Shown piece after piece: positions 1 through 12,345 of a stretch of DNA of 64,000 nt. The notes under the pieces are model-generated. The model searched no databases. It worked only from the letters and a program-made list of their open reading frames with translations, and was not told where the DNA came from. The DNA is from Iris pallida (lineage: Eukaryota; Streptophyta; Magnoliopsida; Asparagales; Iridaceae): the NCBI GenBank assembly GCA_029216955.1, contig JANAVB010023996.1:18988742-19052741 (forward strand), written 5' to 3'. Each line of letters starts with the position of its first letter. Within the stretch, counting starts at the first letter, position 1. The position numbers and the translations under genes are program-made.

Positions 1-2680
1 AGGTCTCCCTCAGAAGTTTACTAGAATCACCACACAAACCCCTAAAACTCTTCCCCGCGACTTCGCGTAGCGACCCCGGAGTAACCCGACCTCTGGCGAC
101 CTAACCCCGCCGCCTGGATCGCCTGCACGGAGCCCAAGTCGTCGGCTATCACCAGCTTCGAGAAACAGAGATACCTCTGTTTTTAAACCTACTCCAGGTA
201 CCCAACTTCACTGCTAAATTTCTTCCCATTTACTCTATCAATACGTGATCTAGAAATTCCTACTAAAATTTGACATGACCCGCTGCAAACCCTAGCAATT
301 AGATTTGGTAATAGATAATCAGGTTACCTCTGAAATCGACACGAAGTTGAGAGAAATCTGTTTGAAAACATAGCGTTATAGAAGTTAAAAACCCCTACTT
401 GGAAGACATTTTTTAAACTTAATACTAAGAGTTTTTTGAAAACCAACTTCATACAGTTACAGACAACATATACGAGATTCAAACCCTTTTTGTATTTTTC
501 GATTTCATCAATTATGTGCCAAGTTATTTTATTTCAAAATTTAAGAAAAGCTTGTGTTCAAAAACTAAAATTTTAGAAATCTCCTCCGATACGGCGTGCG
601 CCCGACAAACCGGGCGATGTGGTCGTGCACTATTTACATCGAAAGGCGCGTATGGATGTTGCCACATGCGGAAAGTGATGCAACTCGATTTTGTTGCGTG
701 TCCGCGACGAAATTAGTGCATATTCGTCAAGATACCCCCCTATCGACACTTTGCATACTAGCCCATAAATTTTGCTACGTCGTATTGCGACGAAACTTGT
801 GCCACAGGACCGTATCATTTTTTGGTCATGTACGCCAAGTTTGGTCGAATATGTGAAGGTCGACCGGAACACCTTTTTGGCGGGCCCATCCCTTCCAAGT
901 GGCAAAATTGTGCATGACCCGCCGGTATCCGACTTTGGACATACGGTTCGGTTCGTCTCCTCAAATCGAACCCATAGACATATAGGTTGATGACTTTAGA
1001 GACCGTAGGTATTGGCACGTATTTTGGTACAAAACGGATCCAACGACGGATATCGTTTTGACCCAAAATTATGATTTTGCCCCTATTCCAGAATTGGACT
1101 TTTGGACAGGCGTTTCCTAGTCATATCTTTTATACCAAACGTGTTCGTGATGTTTGTTTTAGCATCCGGAGCTCTTAGCGGATTTTGACATTCGTGCTGA
1201 CGATTCTGACTGTTGATTTTGTTACATCTCGTACCACCCTCAGGCAAGATACCTAGCCATTTGCTTCTATTTATTTCAGCTCATATTTCATGCATTTACT
1301 TATTATTTACTTTCTGCAAAATAAACTGTGATACATGGCATAATTCGATAGAATCTTACTGTTCAGTTCTATTTCCTGCTATGTACTATTTTGTTACACA
1401 TTGAACTTAGATTTAAGGGACCACCCTTTGTGTGTTGCATTCATAGACGTTGACACATTTATAACACGTTGTTGCGAGTCGCATATAGAACTCGGACATG
1501 CGTGACTGGCTGGCCACTGGTACGTATAAGCCATGCGGTAGGATTAACCGCTAATAGGGTTTGCATGATTAGTTTGACTTAGCGGTTAATAGAGGCTATA
1601 TGTTGTGGATACATCATATTAGGCATTAGGCGGGAAGGATACCTTAGCGTATGGGCTACTATACACTTACCTTTTGTCATCCGGAAGCTCTGTTGGAGAT
1701 ACGGTATGAGATTACCCATGGATACTGACGGCCACTGACGTTCTGCGAAATTATGCTCTCCTGGGCCTCTGGTGCCCAACGGGGGACCCATATCGATCCC
1801 ATTTTAGCCAGAGCCCATGCATAGGAGGTTTGTACTTAAAACTGCATTTCACCTAGATTGGTTAGGCTCCATCCGTTAGGTATGAGTACTCTTGGTTTGG
1901 GTACTTGTATCTGATCGCGGCTTGGAACAGTAACTTGTCGCAGACTAGTTTGCCATATCTTATCATTGTTTGGTTGTAGGTGTGGCTCACTACTCCGATG
2001 AGAAGATACTGAACCTTGTTGTGGTCTAGATACCGTATTGGATTCGTAACATGGAAAGATACTTCATCGCGGGTTAGTGTGCCATCAGCTGTCCTTGTTT
2101 GGTTGGGGGGATGGTACGCTGATTCAAGGGTGAGTATTTGACCATGTTATGATCCGATTGACTTATTATTGAGCATATTTATTCATTTTATGTGGCATGT
2201 TCTTTTTGTATCTTGTTACATCCCTCTGAGGACCTGGTGATTTCTCTAGGTATAGATGTGCAAGACTTTCCATAGGAGTATAGGTCCAATCAGACCCATC
2301 CTTCACGTTCGAGCGAGTCGTACCTTCTGATCACAGCTGCCCCTATTGGATCGAGGGGCCTATTTAGTCATATATTTTCTTATTCTGTTTATCTTGGAGG
2401 TTGGACACTATTTTCTTTTAGTTCGAGCTAGTACCGGTAGCGGATTTGTCTCCGCCTGACCAACAACTATATTTTGACATTTACTTTGATTCATGAGATA
2501 CCATTTTCTTTATATTCTATGGTGGATGAGATATAGCTATTACCTGTGATGTCTCTTGTTATTATTCACAATACAGCTTATGTGTGTATTCAATATTTCC
2601 TATATTGGAGTATATCTTGTATACATACAGATGACATGTTTACGTACCTAGTCCTATGTATTTTGGGACTGGGCGTTACA
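1..2680 (+). mobile_element. Family-A LTR (chromovirus type), cut by window start
   Basis: This is the 3' part of a long terminal repeat in plus orientation, ending in GGGCGTTACA at 2680. It is a diverged relative, in opposite orientation, of the two LTRs at 23475-27359 and 29595-33253. The three share blocks such as the stretch around 600-1000 (CGACAAACCGGGCGATGTGG, AAGTTTGGTCGAATATGTGAAGGTCGACCGGAAC split over 834-872) and the terminal stretch. Its 5' end lies outside the window, so the element size and target duplication are unknown. No protein frame is credible; short ORFs here are chance. It sits inside the antisense PMD ORF of Tat element Z. Assignment to the chromovirus (Tekay/Del) group rests on the LTR termini and on the pol-PPT remnant beside the copy at 27359. 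Confidence 0.75.
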
Positions 2681-2866
2681 GTCGCCTCATACTCCGGATA
2701 GCCGCGTAAAGCCACCAATTGGGCACCCGCTATAGACCGGGCCTGCTTAAGCAACTGGTTCTTCCGTAGGACACCATCAATCCCATGCGTTAGAGCATGA
2801 AGAATGGTGCTAAGAATGAGACTAGTATAATAAGCATTATCGGCCAAACTCATAAGGGTCACCGAG
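2681..2866 (-). pseudogene. C-terminal scrap of antisense PMD ORF (Tat element Z)
   Basis: A short open stretch on the minus strand reads MSLADNAYYTSLILSTILHA and then a charged, probably helical part (GIDGVLRKNQLLKQARS). It lies between the family-A LTR (ending 2680) and the solo family-B LTR (starting 2867). When the B LTR is removed it continues, with a frame change, the reading direction of the segment at 5443-6745. I therefore read it as the C-terminal part of the same mobile-domain ORF. Its product cannot be recognised from this piece alone. Confidence 0.45.
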
Positions 2867-5442
2867 TATCACACCCCAGAACCAGAATACTGGAGAGTGG
2901 AGGACAGACACAGCCAGCTACGTACATTGAAGTACAACCCGCCTCGTAATACGGTCACGGCTGTCTAGATACATGAGGGTTTATTTATATCCATCAATCT
3001 CTTATGGTCAAGAACAAGCCCAGTGTCTCAATCTCAAGCAATCAAATAATTGTTATAAGATGTTAGATCATCAGACATACAAAGTAAGGCATTCCAAATA
3101 TTACATATTTAGATGATCATAAAGCTAGTCATACAAAATGTGAAGACTAGCAAGAATTATGTCAAATGTGATCAACCCTAAGATTTGTCAATCATGTAAG
3201 CCCTTAGGCAGACAGAATTAAGTTTCAATACGAGCTAACACGTGCTCGACGGCTAAAAGACTCAAAAGAATAAGTTATATAGAGTAGAAGAGCAAATAAG
3301 AAACCCACTCGTTGGCACGGTTACGCTTGGTGTTCACCATCTAGCTGAAAGCCATGTAGATCCTCGGGTATCACTCCGAATCTGGCCATACAAAATCAGC
3401 TGAGTCAGACCCCAGAATGATCAAGTGCCACAATGGAGGCTCCACTTAGGAACTAAAACCATAAATAGAATATAAGAACTGATAAAAGAACATAATTAAA
3501 TAACACAAAAGACATGCTTTAAGGAACATACTAGCTTGTATTAAGAAAAAAGAGGTGGAATATAATTTCCATGTTAATCTGAGATAATCATTCGGACACG
3601 GCCAATCAAGTCCTACGGTTTGCTATCATTAGCTAACTAGGGTTGTCACAGGCCTAGTTACTAACAAATGCAATGAGATATTCCTACGGTCACAAGCCTG
3701 CAGACTATCTAGGTTATCCATGCGAGGTTACAAGAGATTATAAGAGTTACAAGGGTTATCAAGATTACTGGTGTACTTTAGTACTCATGATTCAAGAAGT
3801 GCAACACATGACAATATGCTAAAAATGTGCCCTACTCGTCGGCAGGCTACAAGTCCACAGGTGTGACCGGGATAACGGGATCACCTGTAACTGGAAAATC
3901 TCTCTATATGAACTAATTGATCAATCTAGTCATTAACGTAGTCAGATTCATTATGCATCCTTGACCGTGGTAACTAGGAATCCATATCCTAGACATGATG
4001 CAAGAACAGGTAGCTTGTACAGGCACAATCAACCATGGAGTCAAGGCAAGAGTACACTAGCAAGACAAGAATAGTTGTCGCAACAGTAATCAAGATTATA
4101 CATGTCGTATCATGTTTACTTGTCACTTGTCAGGAGTGCGCCTCGATGGGCCACTACCAAGATTATCAAGACGGGATCATATTATCATGTTCAAGCAAGT
4201 TACTAGCTCAGATTACCAAGTTTTCAAGTCGGGTCGTCGCAATTTAGGTCAAGTATAGAAAACATGCGAAGAGACTAAAGACATCCATGGGTGATTGAAA
4301 CTATCAGTCGTATATGAACTCCATTTAAAGTAAGACATAAAGATTCTTAAAGCCAAGACAAAGATCTACTACTTTCTGTTTTGAGTTTTTCAAGATTCTA
4401 GCCACAAAATAGTTTAAACAGCAAAAATGGTCATTTATGCGCGCGGAACAAAACTGCCCACGGTGCAGGTGCACGACAAACGAATAATGCAGGTGCGCAG
4501 CCGCGAAAATGCGCAGCACGAGAGCACGGTGTGTAGGCGTGCGACAAACGAATCGTTTAGGCGCGGGACAAAACAAGCACGAGATCACGGTGAGCAGGCG
4601 CGCGACAAACGAATCCCGTAGGCGTGCAGCCGTAAAAAGTGCAGCGCACGGATGCAACACGCACGGGAAGCGAGTGCACGGCGCATAGCCGCATGACAAA
4701 CGAATCGCGCAGGCTTGTGTGCGTAAAATGCACAGCCCGCGGATGCACGACGTACGGGGCGCGAGAGCACGGCGCGCAGGTACGGGGCCAACGAATCGTG
4801 CAGGCATGCGGCACGAGAAATGTGCAATACGCGGATGTGGCACGCGGGGCGTGAGGGCACGGGGCACAGGCGCACAGCCAACGAATCATGTGTGGCACTG
4901 TTCATCGTCCCAGAAGAACCGAAGATGTACGAGAACCCATGAAAATGAAAAATGCCATAACTTTCTCAAAATAATCGAAATCAAGTGGTTGAAAAGCCAA
5001 AATTCGGTAGGATTGAATTCCCCACAACGTGGAACCATTATTTTTCCTAAATACTAAGTTTTTAGAGATTAAACCAAGAAAAAAAGAAAAGTTAAAACTT
5101 AGATCTACAAAAATCTATCCATTAAAATCCAAAATTCCAAGTTCTAAAGAGGGTTAGAATCAAGCAAGGAAGACAACGAAACAATAAAATTTGAGATCCA
5201 TTATGAATCAAGTTGCACTTGCCTAGGGCTTGGTAGGTAGTAGGAGTAAATGAAGAAGAAGAAGAAAAGTAAATGAAATGTAATGAAAGAGAGAGAGAGA
5301 GAGAGAGTTGGTTTTTATATCAACCCTCAATCTCAACCCAAAGCAAACCAAGCAAAGCCATGCCAAGTTAAACCAAGGTGAACCAAACTAATTCAAGATT
5401 AAACCAAGACTAGGCTAAGCAAGACAAGTCAAAGCAGTAACA
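2867..5442 (-). mobile_element. Solo LTR, family B (Ty3/gypsy type)
   Basis: This minus-oriented LTR of 2.58 kb has no internal region. On the minus strand it runs from TGTTACTGC (5442) to GGGGTGTGATA (2867). The last bases are a mutated form of the GGGGCGTTACA end seen in its relative at 46767-53255. Flanking pentamers are CCGAG (2862-2866) and CCGGG (5443-5447), an imperfect 5-bp target duplication. Collinear matches to the relative include GGTCACGGCTGTCTAGATA near 2955 and the region around 4120-4170. It contains a GC-rich minisatellite (4440-4895) and a (GA)n run at 5288-5308. It interrupts the antisense PMD ORF of element Z. Confidence 0.8.
4440..4895. repeat. GC-rich minisatellite in family-B LTR, about 91-bp unit
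   Basis: The motif CGAAT preceded by ACAAA or CCAA recurs at about 4481, 4549, 4610, 4701, 4792 and 4882. The last units are 90-91 bp apart; the first ones are shortened to 61-68 bp. Each unit is rich in CpG (GCGCGAGAGCACGG, CACGCGGATGC) and stands out sharply from the AT-rich surroundings. The overlapping ORFs on both strands here follow from stop-poor GC-rich repeats and are not genes. Confidence 0.9.
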
Positions 5443-6745
5443 CCGGGGATGCTGCGACGAGGGTCCCGGAGCAGTAACGACAGCCAACACATGTCTAGGT
5501 ATTACGGAATGTGTCGGAGCTGCGACAGATGTCGTAGTTAGTGCAAAAGCGGAAGGGGCGACTGGCTCTTCAACAAAATCCCTCACTAGTCCTTCAATTA
5601 TATCTACAATCGGAGCTACATCATCTGGAACCCGAGCGACCTCAGCAGCCGAGTTCTCGACAGTCACTGTAACCGACTCCTCGATGGTCATCTCAACAAG
5701 TACTTTAACAATCGATTCATCTACAATCTCCTCAACTGAGCCCATGGCAGGTGGCTGTGGATAACCCCTTTAGATGGTCCTGGAGTGACTGCGTTAGGGA
5801 ATTGTTCAACTGGTTCATCAGTAGTCTTCTCGGCAGATTCTTTCCCGGCCTCTTCGGTTAGGCTCCTAAGGGTTTCGTTGACATGCTCATCAATAGAATG
5901 TCAACAACCATCCTAGTCACTGCCTTAGATGGAACCTCAGCGGTGGCCACATCGCCTCATCGAGCTAGCTCGTCAACCATTTCTAAATTCTCTTCAACCA
6001 CTACCTGGGGTTGAGGTACGATACGCCAGGGATAAATCTTCCAACATCAGTCCCCGATGCCTTCGTAAGGAGGAGCTCCAGAAGGAACCAGTGGATACGC
6101 CTTCAGTCCCTCAGCCAATTGACCCGTCTCGAGCCCAGGCTCCCGGACGGTACCTTTATGAAATGCCAACCCAGATATAAAAGCCTCGGACTCCGGGAAG
6201 TCACGAGTCTCATTTTTAAATGAGGCAGGCAAAGGAACCTCCTCAGGAACATAATTCCCCTCGAACGTCCCCAAATGCTCCTTTGTTTGCACCAGTAAAA
6301 CAGGATGAAGGAAAAGTCGCAGGTAAAAATTCAAATCAAATTGAAACCAAAATATACCTGTGAAGTCGAGGAAACAGGCAGTGCGTTGGGCCGCAAGGAA
6401 GCACGACTCTTGGATGCCACCCTTTTAATTTTTTTGCCAGTATGAGGGTTTATCGTAGGACGAGCTCGACATTTTAATAGGGTACTCAGGGGCACCGCAT
6501 CCTTCCTTCGCTCCCGAGAGGTGCTAAAATCATCCAAGGACCCCGCTCCTGCAACCTCAAGCTTTTGAGATCGCCGCTGGGGCCTCTCGAACTTTGTACC
6601 CATAATAAAGCTCCTCTCCGGTCATAGGCTGACGAGAAGTTGTTCACCAGGCAATGAAACAGTGCGGCAGAATATAGGATGTGGGGCTCCTCATGTACTT
6701 TAGGGAGCAGTAAACGCCACCCGGTAGATTTACCGTTGTAGTAAT
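5443..6745 (-). pseudogene. Antisense PMD ORF segment of Tat element Z, middle to C-terminal part
   Basis: Broken minus-strand frames. At 6486-6755 the peptide includes STGWRLLLPKVHEEPHIL and FHCLVNNFSSAYDRR. At 6331-6603 there is a basic stretch (GKKIKRVASKSRASLR). At 5410-5745 a Val/Glu-rich acidic stretch is followed by SVAAPTHSVIPRHVLAVVTA. Across the Sirevirus insertion (6746-15676) the frame joins the segment at 15677 (ATYWTAPVRGI...). Arrangement and style match the second copy of such an ORF at 53256-54807. Frameshifts are frequent. The PMD link is by context and resemblance, not by a full domain. Confidence 0.5.
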
Positions 6746-7727
6746 TGAAGTACATTTAGGCAACTCTAGAGGGGGTGAATAGAATATGTGTCAATAAAAC
6801 CCAATTAAAAATAACTCTATTCAAGTCCATCAAACATAAATAATAATCAGTATAAGTGCATAATATAATAGAGATCAGAGAAGCATACACAGACAAAACA
6901 GTTTTTAACCTAGTTTTCTTCGTGGAGGACTAGTCCAAGCCTGAGAACTCTAGCTCAGGATGAAATCCACTATTTGTGAAATAGCATACAACCACGTGCT
7001 TTTACTCAGAAGAGAACGCCAATTTCTTACAAATTCGTAGATGGCGAGACTTGGAATTGTCCAAGTGACTTCTTTTGGAACTCTTGCACACAAACTTCTA
7101 GTTGACTCGCACTGAGCACCTTGGGGGCTTGGGAAGTTTTGTGGCTAGTTAGATGAGAAGAATAAGCTCTTGTATAGGCTATAAAAGAAGAGATGAGAAG
7201 ATTGGATGATTGAAACTGAGAGAAATCAAGGCCTATATATACTAGTCTAGAGAGGCAGAGTTCAGCTAGAACTCTGTCCCAAATATTCAAATATTTAGTC
7301 GTTGGACAACTAGCAACCAGCAAACCCTAAAAATCAGGTCCGAAAATTAAGGGGACAGAGTTCGGACCAAACTCTATGTGGGGCAGAGTTCGGCCCAAAC
7401 TCTGTCTCCTTGGGGACAAAATGTTCAATGGGTTGTTTTGGGTTTGGCAAGTTTTTGGACTTTTGTTTGTGGAGCTTTGGGTGTAAAGTCTAGGGTTGAG
7501 ATACTCAGTTTGACTCAACTTACAATAGCCTAGACTCAATAAAATAAAATACAGACTCAGAGAACAAGTAAATAGCAGCATGTCATAGTAATTGTCGATG
7601 ATGTTCGTCTTGAGCTAATGTATGGTGGTTGTCTGTTTTGGAGGTTAATGTTTCGAGTTGGATCATAACAGATATCATCTTGTTAATTATCAAGATTAGG
7701 TTGACTGCGATCTAGTTTGGGTCAACA
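6746..7727 (-). repeat. 3' LTR of Sirevirus
   Basis: A 982-bp LTR. On the minus strand it starts TGTTGACCCAAACTAG and ends GCCTAAATGTACTTCA. It pairs with the 5' LTR at 14684-15676 and with the duplicated LTR at 18570-19565. It differs visibly more from both of those than they differ from each other. Confidence 0.93.
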
Positions 7728-7742
7728 ATCTCCCCCATTTTG
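7728..7742 (-). other. Polypurine tract of Sirevirus
   Basis: The minus strand reads AAAATGGGGGAGAT directly before the TGTTGACC start of the 3' LTR. This is the usual plus-strand priming site of plant copia elements. Confidence 0.85.
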
Positions 7743-8179
7743 ATAATTGACAAAAATATGATATTTGCATGTCGCAACATTCATACCTAGACATAAGGAA
7801 TAATGATAATAGTTCCCTCGTAGATGAACATCTTGTCTCCCCCTTAAATGGTTATGTCCTGAGACAAGTTCGAATCCAAGCAAGCACAACAATATATTTG
7901 AAGCTCAAACACATGTCCATAGAAATCACAAGTATTATCAAGTGTTTCCAAGCACAAGCAAATATCACAAGTATTCTTCCCTTTTGTCATTTAGCAAAGT
8001 GATAAAGTGTCTCCCCCATAAAAAGTAGACAAAGTGAATACATGCAATCACACAATGTGGAACCATAATCATACAGAGAAACTACTAGCAGTTTTATATC
8101 TCAAAAATGCATAAGTCTGAAGGAAATACAATACATGAAAAGAAATACTATTTCTCAAAAACTACTACATGAAAAAATA

Positions 8180-9417
8180 AAACTATAGCCTAACATCAGT
8201 CGCATCAGCAGGTAATAAACTACGACCATCATGGAGCATGTGATGGACCAGCAGAGTCTGAAGGGTCGCTGGCAGAGCGATGAGGGTCAACAAAGGCAGC
8301 GTCCGGGTCCAGATACCTCCTGAACCATGTGTCGTCAATACGGTAACCTTCGCGAGAAGGGTACCGTATGCATAGGCAACGACATAGTAGGATGGGTTGC
8401 CAGGGTGTACTGGAGGTCGTGCAAATTACTGATAGCACTCATCTGAAGTATGGTGTGGTAATCCAACTTAGTCAAGCGGTCGTCTTCCAAAGGGAAGCGA
8501 TCACTCAACATCGCCTGGATGGAGTCAAGAGTAGCAGGAGGCTTGGGCTCATAGCATCAGAGTCCTAGGATTAGCAGCAACAATGATCTGACGTGCCTTG
8601 GACAGAAAAGCAGGAGAAGGTAGGAACTGACAGTCATCAAGAGGGATGTTGAAGGCACAAAAAATATTTGGAAGGTACATGCATAGACTAAGAATTTTGG
8701 TTTTGGTCTCGCACGAATCATCCAATCTATCATTGTGCAGGAAGTTGAACGGAAGACAAAAATGAAGATGATATAGCCGATATCTCAAGATAACTGACTT
8801 CATCGGTAGATCCCGCTTTGGGCAAGATCGTTGAAAAGATGATCCGATGGAGTTCATAAAAATAGTTGTTGAGATATTTGGCTCGAAGCTTGCGAGGACG
8901 TGTGTTAGGAGAAAAACGCATCCTTGAAACCCTCAAGAGTAGTTTTATCGAGAAATTGGAACTGTCGGGCATCAACAAGTTTTTTCCAAGTATTTGGTTC
9001 TGAGAGGTCAAGGTAATCGGCAAGTTTGAAATTGTCAAAGGATATGTCATGCCAGTGACACGAGAATAAATTCTAGTGTCGTCATGAGTTAAATTACAGT
9101 AAAACATCTTTATAGCAATGAGATAAACATAAGATAAAGTTGTGACAAGTTCATCGAGGCATAAATCGTGAAAAAAGTGTCATATGCCAAAACAATTGTG
9201 AAGTTTATCGGATAGCCCGGGAATGCACTACGTGAGCGAAAGTTCGTGTACTAATTATTGGATGCATCCAATGAGACAAAAAATTGCTCATTGTAGGTGT
9301 TGGATTTGGTGGAGGTGGTGGATTGAACAAAGGATGACTTGGAGGAGGAGGAGGGTTAGATGAAGATGCCCCCTTACTTCTCAACCTCTTTCCTCTACCA
9401 AATAACTTAGGATCCAT
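8180..9417 (-). pseudogene. Extra ORF downstream of pol, putative plant transposon protein-like domain
   Basis: Minus-strand coding remnant between the pol stop (9766-9768) and the 3' LTR, where Sireviruses can carry an env-like ORF. It starts at 9417 (MDPKLFGRGKRLRSKG) with a basic head and a proline-rich tract, then continues in shifting frames: FYCNLTHDDTRIYSRVTGMTYPL (9000-9107), RPRKLRAKYLNNYF, LHRIIFSTILPKAGSTDEV (8760-8890), FNFLHNDRLDDSCETKTKIL, FNIPLDD. The pattern of an FY-NL start, a YSRV-G-like block, LHRI...LLP and a FNIPLDD end resembles the 'putative plant transposon protein' domain of plant repeat ORFs. No transmembrane segment typical of an envelope protein was seen. At least four frameshifts or stops. 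The domain name is from memory of the family pattern. Confidence 0.6.
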
Positions 9418-9765
9418 TATAATAAAAAAGATTGAATTTGAATGAGAGAAAAAAAGGACTTATACCTTACACAAATGGGTTTTCTAGGGTTAGGGTTTGA
9501 GAGAAAAAGAATTTGAAAAATTGAATGTTATAAGTCATAAACACAATGTAGCTATGTAATAATGAGTGTTAAGACAACGATTATTACAGTAAAACTGCCT
9601 TGGGGTAGCTGTAGGGTCGGATCCCAGCTAGCGTAGTCCGAAGACTAGCGCATCGTGTCGCTTAGGCTTTTACGCCTTGTTGTCAGATGGGCCCTTTCGG
9701 CTTATACCCAAAGCTGAGTCATTATAAATGATGATTGTCATAACCGTTATTTATACAGGTACGTA

Positions 9766-10424
9766 TTATTGTATGACAGTTTCATCTAGGATTCCTAACC
9801 CTCGACAAAGAAAGTTGAAGCGCTCTTCGGCAAGTGGTTTAGTAAAGAAATCTGCTAGCTGATATTCAGTATCAATGAACTCTAACTTAATAGTCCGAGT
9901 TGTTGATGATCATGCAAGAAATGATGTCTAATCTTTATATGCTTTGTGTTGAGTGACATATTAAGTTTTTGTCAAATTTATTACACTAGTGTTATCATAA
10001 AAAATAGGTATGCTTGAATAATAAGTTACAGTCTTCAAGAGTTTGCTTCATCTACAGAATCTGTGCACAACAACGACCAACTACGATGTATTCAGCTTCT
10101 ATTGTGGATAGTACGACAGAATTTGCTTCTTGCTAAACCATAAGACTAAAGCCTTTCTAACAAATGACACGTGCCTCTGGTACTCTTACAGTCGAATTTG
10201 CATCCTGCAAAATCAGCATCGGAATATCCGATTAATTTAAAAAGTGGTTTTGGGATACCACAAGCCTACCGTAATCATTCTTTTAAGATATCTAAAGATA
10301 TGCTTAATAGTGTCATGTGTGATTCTTTAGAATTTGCTTGATATCTAGCAGATAAGCAAACACTAAACAAAATATCGGAACGACTAGCAGTTAAATACAA
10401 TAGACTGCCAATCATACTCGATAC
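9766..10424 (-). pseudogene. Sirevirus RNase H and end of pol
   Basis: Minus-strand frames show the copia RNase H landmarks: IGYSDADFAGC with KSTRG (10170-10230), and the end block FIDTEYQLADFFTKPLAEE (9800-9890), followed by CRGLGI and a TAA stop at 9766-9768. The middle is interrupted by stops and a frameshift, so no functional enzyme is expected. This is the C-terminal part of the copia polyprotein, downstream of RT. Confidence 0.85.
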
Positions 10425-11672
10425 TTACGTTGATCGACCGATTTGCTGCTTTTCAGGTTCTAGCTTTGTTGTAATAGGCATAGGAGTGCTGATCGATTTG
10501 ATGTTGTCAAGCTCAAACTTTTTCAGCATGTCCTTTGTATACTTCGACTGACTGATGAAGACGCCTTGTGAGTATTGATTGATTTGCAATACAAGGAAGT
10601 AATTGAGCTCCCCCATCATGCTCATCTCAAAATCATTCTGCATACACTTGGCAAAATCTTTGTATAGACCCTCATTAGTAGTCCCAAATTTGATATCATC
10701 TACATAGATTTGTACTAACAGAATAGTGTCATCAAGAGATTTTATGAAACGTGTAGTGTCAATTTTTCTTTTAAAAAACCTTTATCAAGTAAGAAAGTAC
10801 TAAGGCGTCCAACCAAGCTCAAGGAGTTTGTTTGAGGCCGTAAAGAGCTTTCTTAAGTTTAAAATATGGATGGGAAATTTTTGATTTTCAAAACTAGGGG
10901 GTTGCTTGACAAAAACCTCTTCTTTAATAAAACCAATTAGAAAAGCACTTTTCACATCCATTTGAAAAAGTTTCAAGTTTTGGAAATTTACAAAGGTGCA
11001 AAGCATCTGAATAGATTCAAATCGTGCAACAAGAGCATACATCTCATCATAGTCGATACCCTCCTCTTGGTTGTATCCTTGAGCTACGAGACGAGCCTTG
11101 TTGCGAGTGACCGAACCGTCCTCATTAACTTTGTTGCAAAAAACCCATTTGGTACCGATGATTAAATGATCAGCAGGTCTAGGAACAAGTTCTCAAACCT
11201 GATTTCGTTCAAATTGGTTGAGTTCTTATTGCATTACAGATATCCAAAATTCATCGTTAAAAGCTTCTAAAATATTTTTAGCTGCAATTTGAGAAATAAA
11301 AGTAATGGTAGCAATAGAATCCCTCAAAGAAGATCGAGTAGCTACCCTTTTTGATACCTCACCTATTACTAAGTTTTTTGGATGTGAAGGTTTGAATTGG
11401 AACTTCTTTGGTATGCCCTCCAGAGAGCTTGTTTCGGGTGGTGTATCTATAGGAGTGAAGGTTGCTGGTTCATCATCATCGGGAATGATAGTTGTACTAT
11501 TGTCTTCATCAAAAGTTATGTTAGTAGGCTCTTCAACAATCATGGAGCGTTTGTTGAACGCTCTATATCCCTTACCCTTGGCAGCATAGCCAAGAAGAAT
11601 ATCTTCGTCTTTAGCATCAAACTTGCCCATGTTGTCTTTGGTATTCAGGATAAAGCAGCGACAACCAAACAC
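10425..11672 (-). pseudogene. Sirevirus reverse transcriptase, frameshifted
   Basis: The N-terminal part (11226-11672) starts with the linker MFGCRCFILNTKDNMGKFDA, which is the pol segment just after integrase. It is followed by the RT entry (GTKWVFCNKVNEDGSVTRNKA, 11100-11160), the block FQMDVKSAFLIG (10920-10960) and the catalytic YVDD at 10695-10706. The C-terminal part (10425-10643) has MGELNYFLVLQINQ and SQSKYTKDMLKKF. At least two frameshifts separate these blocks, and a stop follows FERNQV near 11200. Aspartates of the active site are readable but lie in different frames, so the gene is dead. Confidence 0.88.
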
Positions 11673-11689
11673 TCGAAAGTAAGAAACAT

Positions 11690-12345
11690 TTGGAGTTCTA
11701 CCAAACCAAAGCTCATATATAGGGAGTTTTCTTTGAAATAGGTCGAATCAAAACCCTATTCAAAATAGCACGCTGTGCTGACAGCTTCTGCTCAAAAATA
11801 TTTTGGAAGAGAAAATTGATACAGCATGACTCTAGCCATATCGCCAAGAGTCCTATTCTTCCTCTCCACAACACCATTTTGTTGAGGTATTCTAGGACAG
11901 AAAACTCATGATTAAAGCCATTTAAATAAAAAACTTTTCAAAATCAAAATTTTTGAATTTGCCACCATGATCACTTCGGATACGAGCAATCATGTAGACT
12001 TTTTCGTTTTGGACCGTTTTAGCAAAAACTTTGAAAACTGAAATAGTATCACCTTTATTTGCAAGAAAGAAAACCCAAGTGAATCTTGAAAAGTCATCAA
12101 CAATTACGAAAGCATAGAGTTTTCGGCCAAGACTGGCTACTCTACTAGGACCAAATAAATCTATATGGAGTAATTTTAAAGGTCGAGTGGTACTTACAGT
12201 ATTGATGGATTTAAAAGAAGATTTGGTATCCTTATTCTTTTCACATTCGGCACATACCGTGTCCTTTTTGAATGTGATTTCAGGCAATCCTCTTACTAGC
12301 TTCTTAGTAGATAGTATTGATATGGTGTCCATGTTAACATGACCA
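11690..12345 (-). pseudogene. Sirevirus integrase
   Basis: The minus strand at 11922-12332 encodes the GAG-pre-integrase zinc region (LVRGLPEITFKKDTVCAECEKNK) and the start of the catalytic core (LKLLHIDLFGPSR with the first Asp, RSDHGGKF with the second Asp). The third residue of the DDE triad lies in another frame downstream (PQQNGVVERKNRTLGDMA, about 11820-11895). The frame breaks at about 11922. Only the part upstream of 12177 is absent from the duplicated copy after the gap. Confidence 0.88.

Noticed and set aside
630..1066. Several ORFs of 72-91 codons in the family-A LTR
   Set aside because: The corresponding stretches in the other two LTR copies do not keep the same frames, so they are chance ORFs in LTR DNA.
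4325..5057. Overlapping ORFs of 64-180 codons on both strands
   Set aside because: They arise from the GC-rich, stop-poor minisatellite. All frames are open at once, with Cys/His/Arg/Ala-rich repetitive peptides and no domain.
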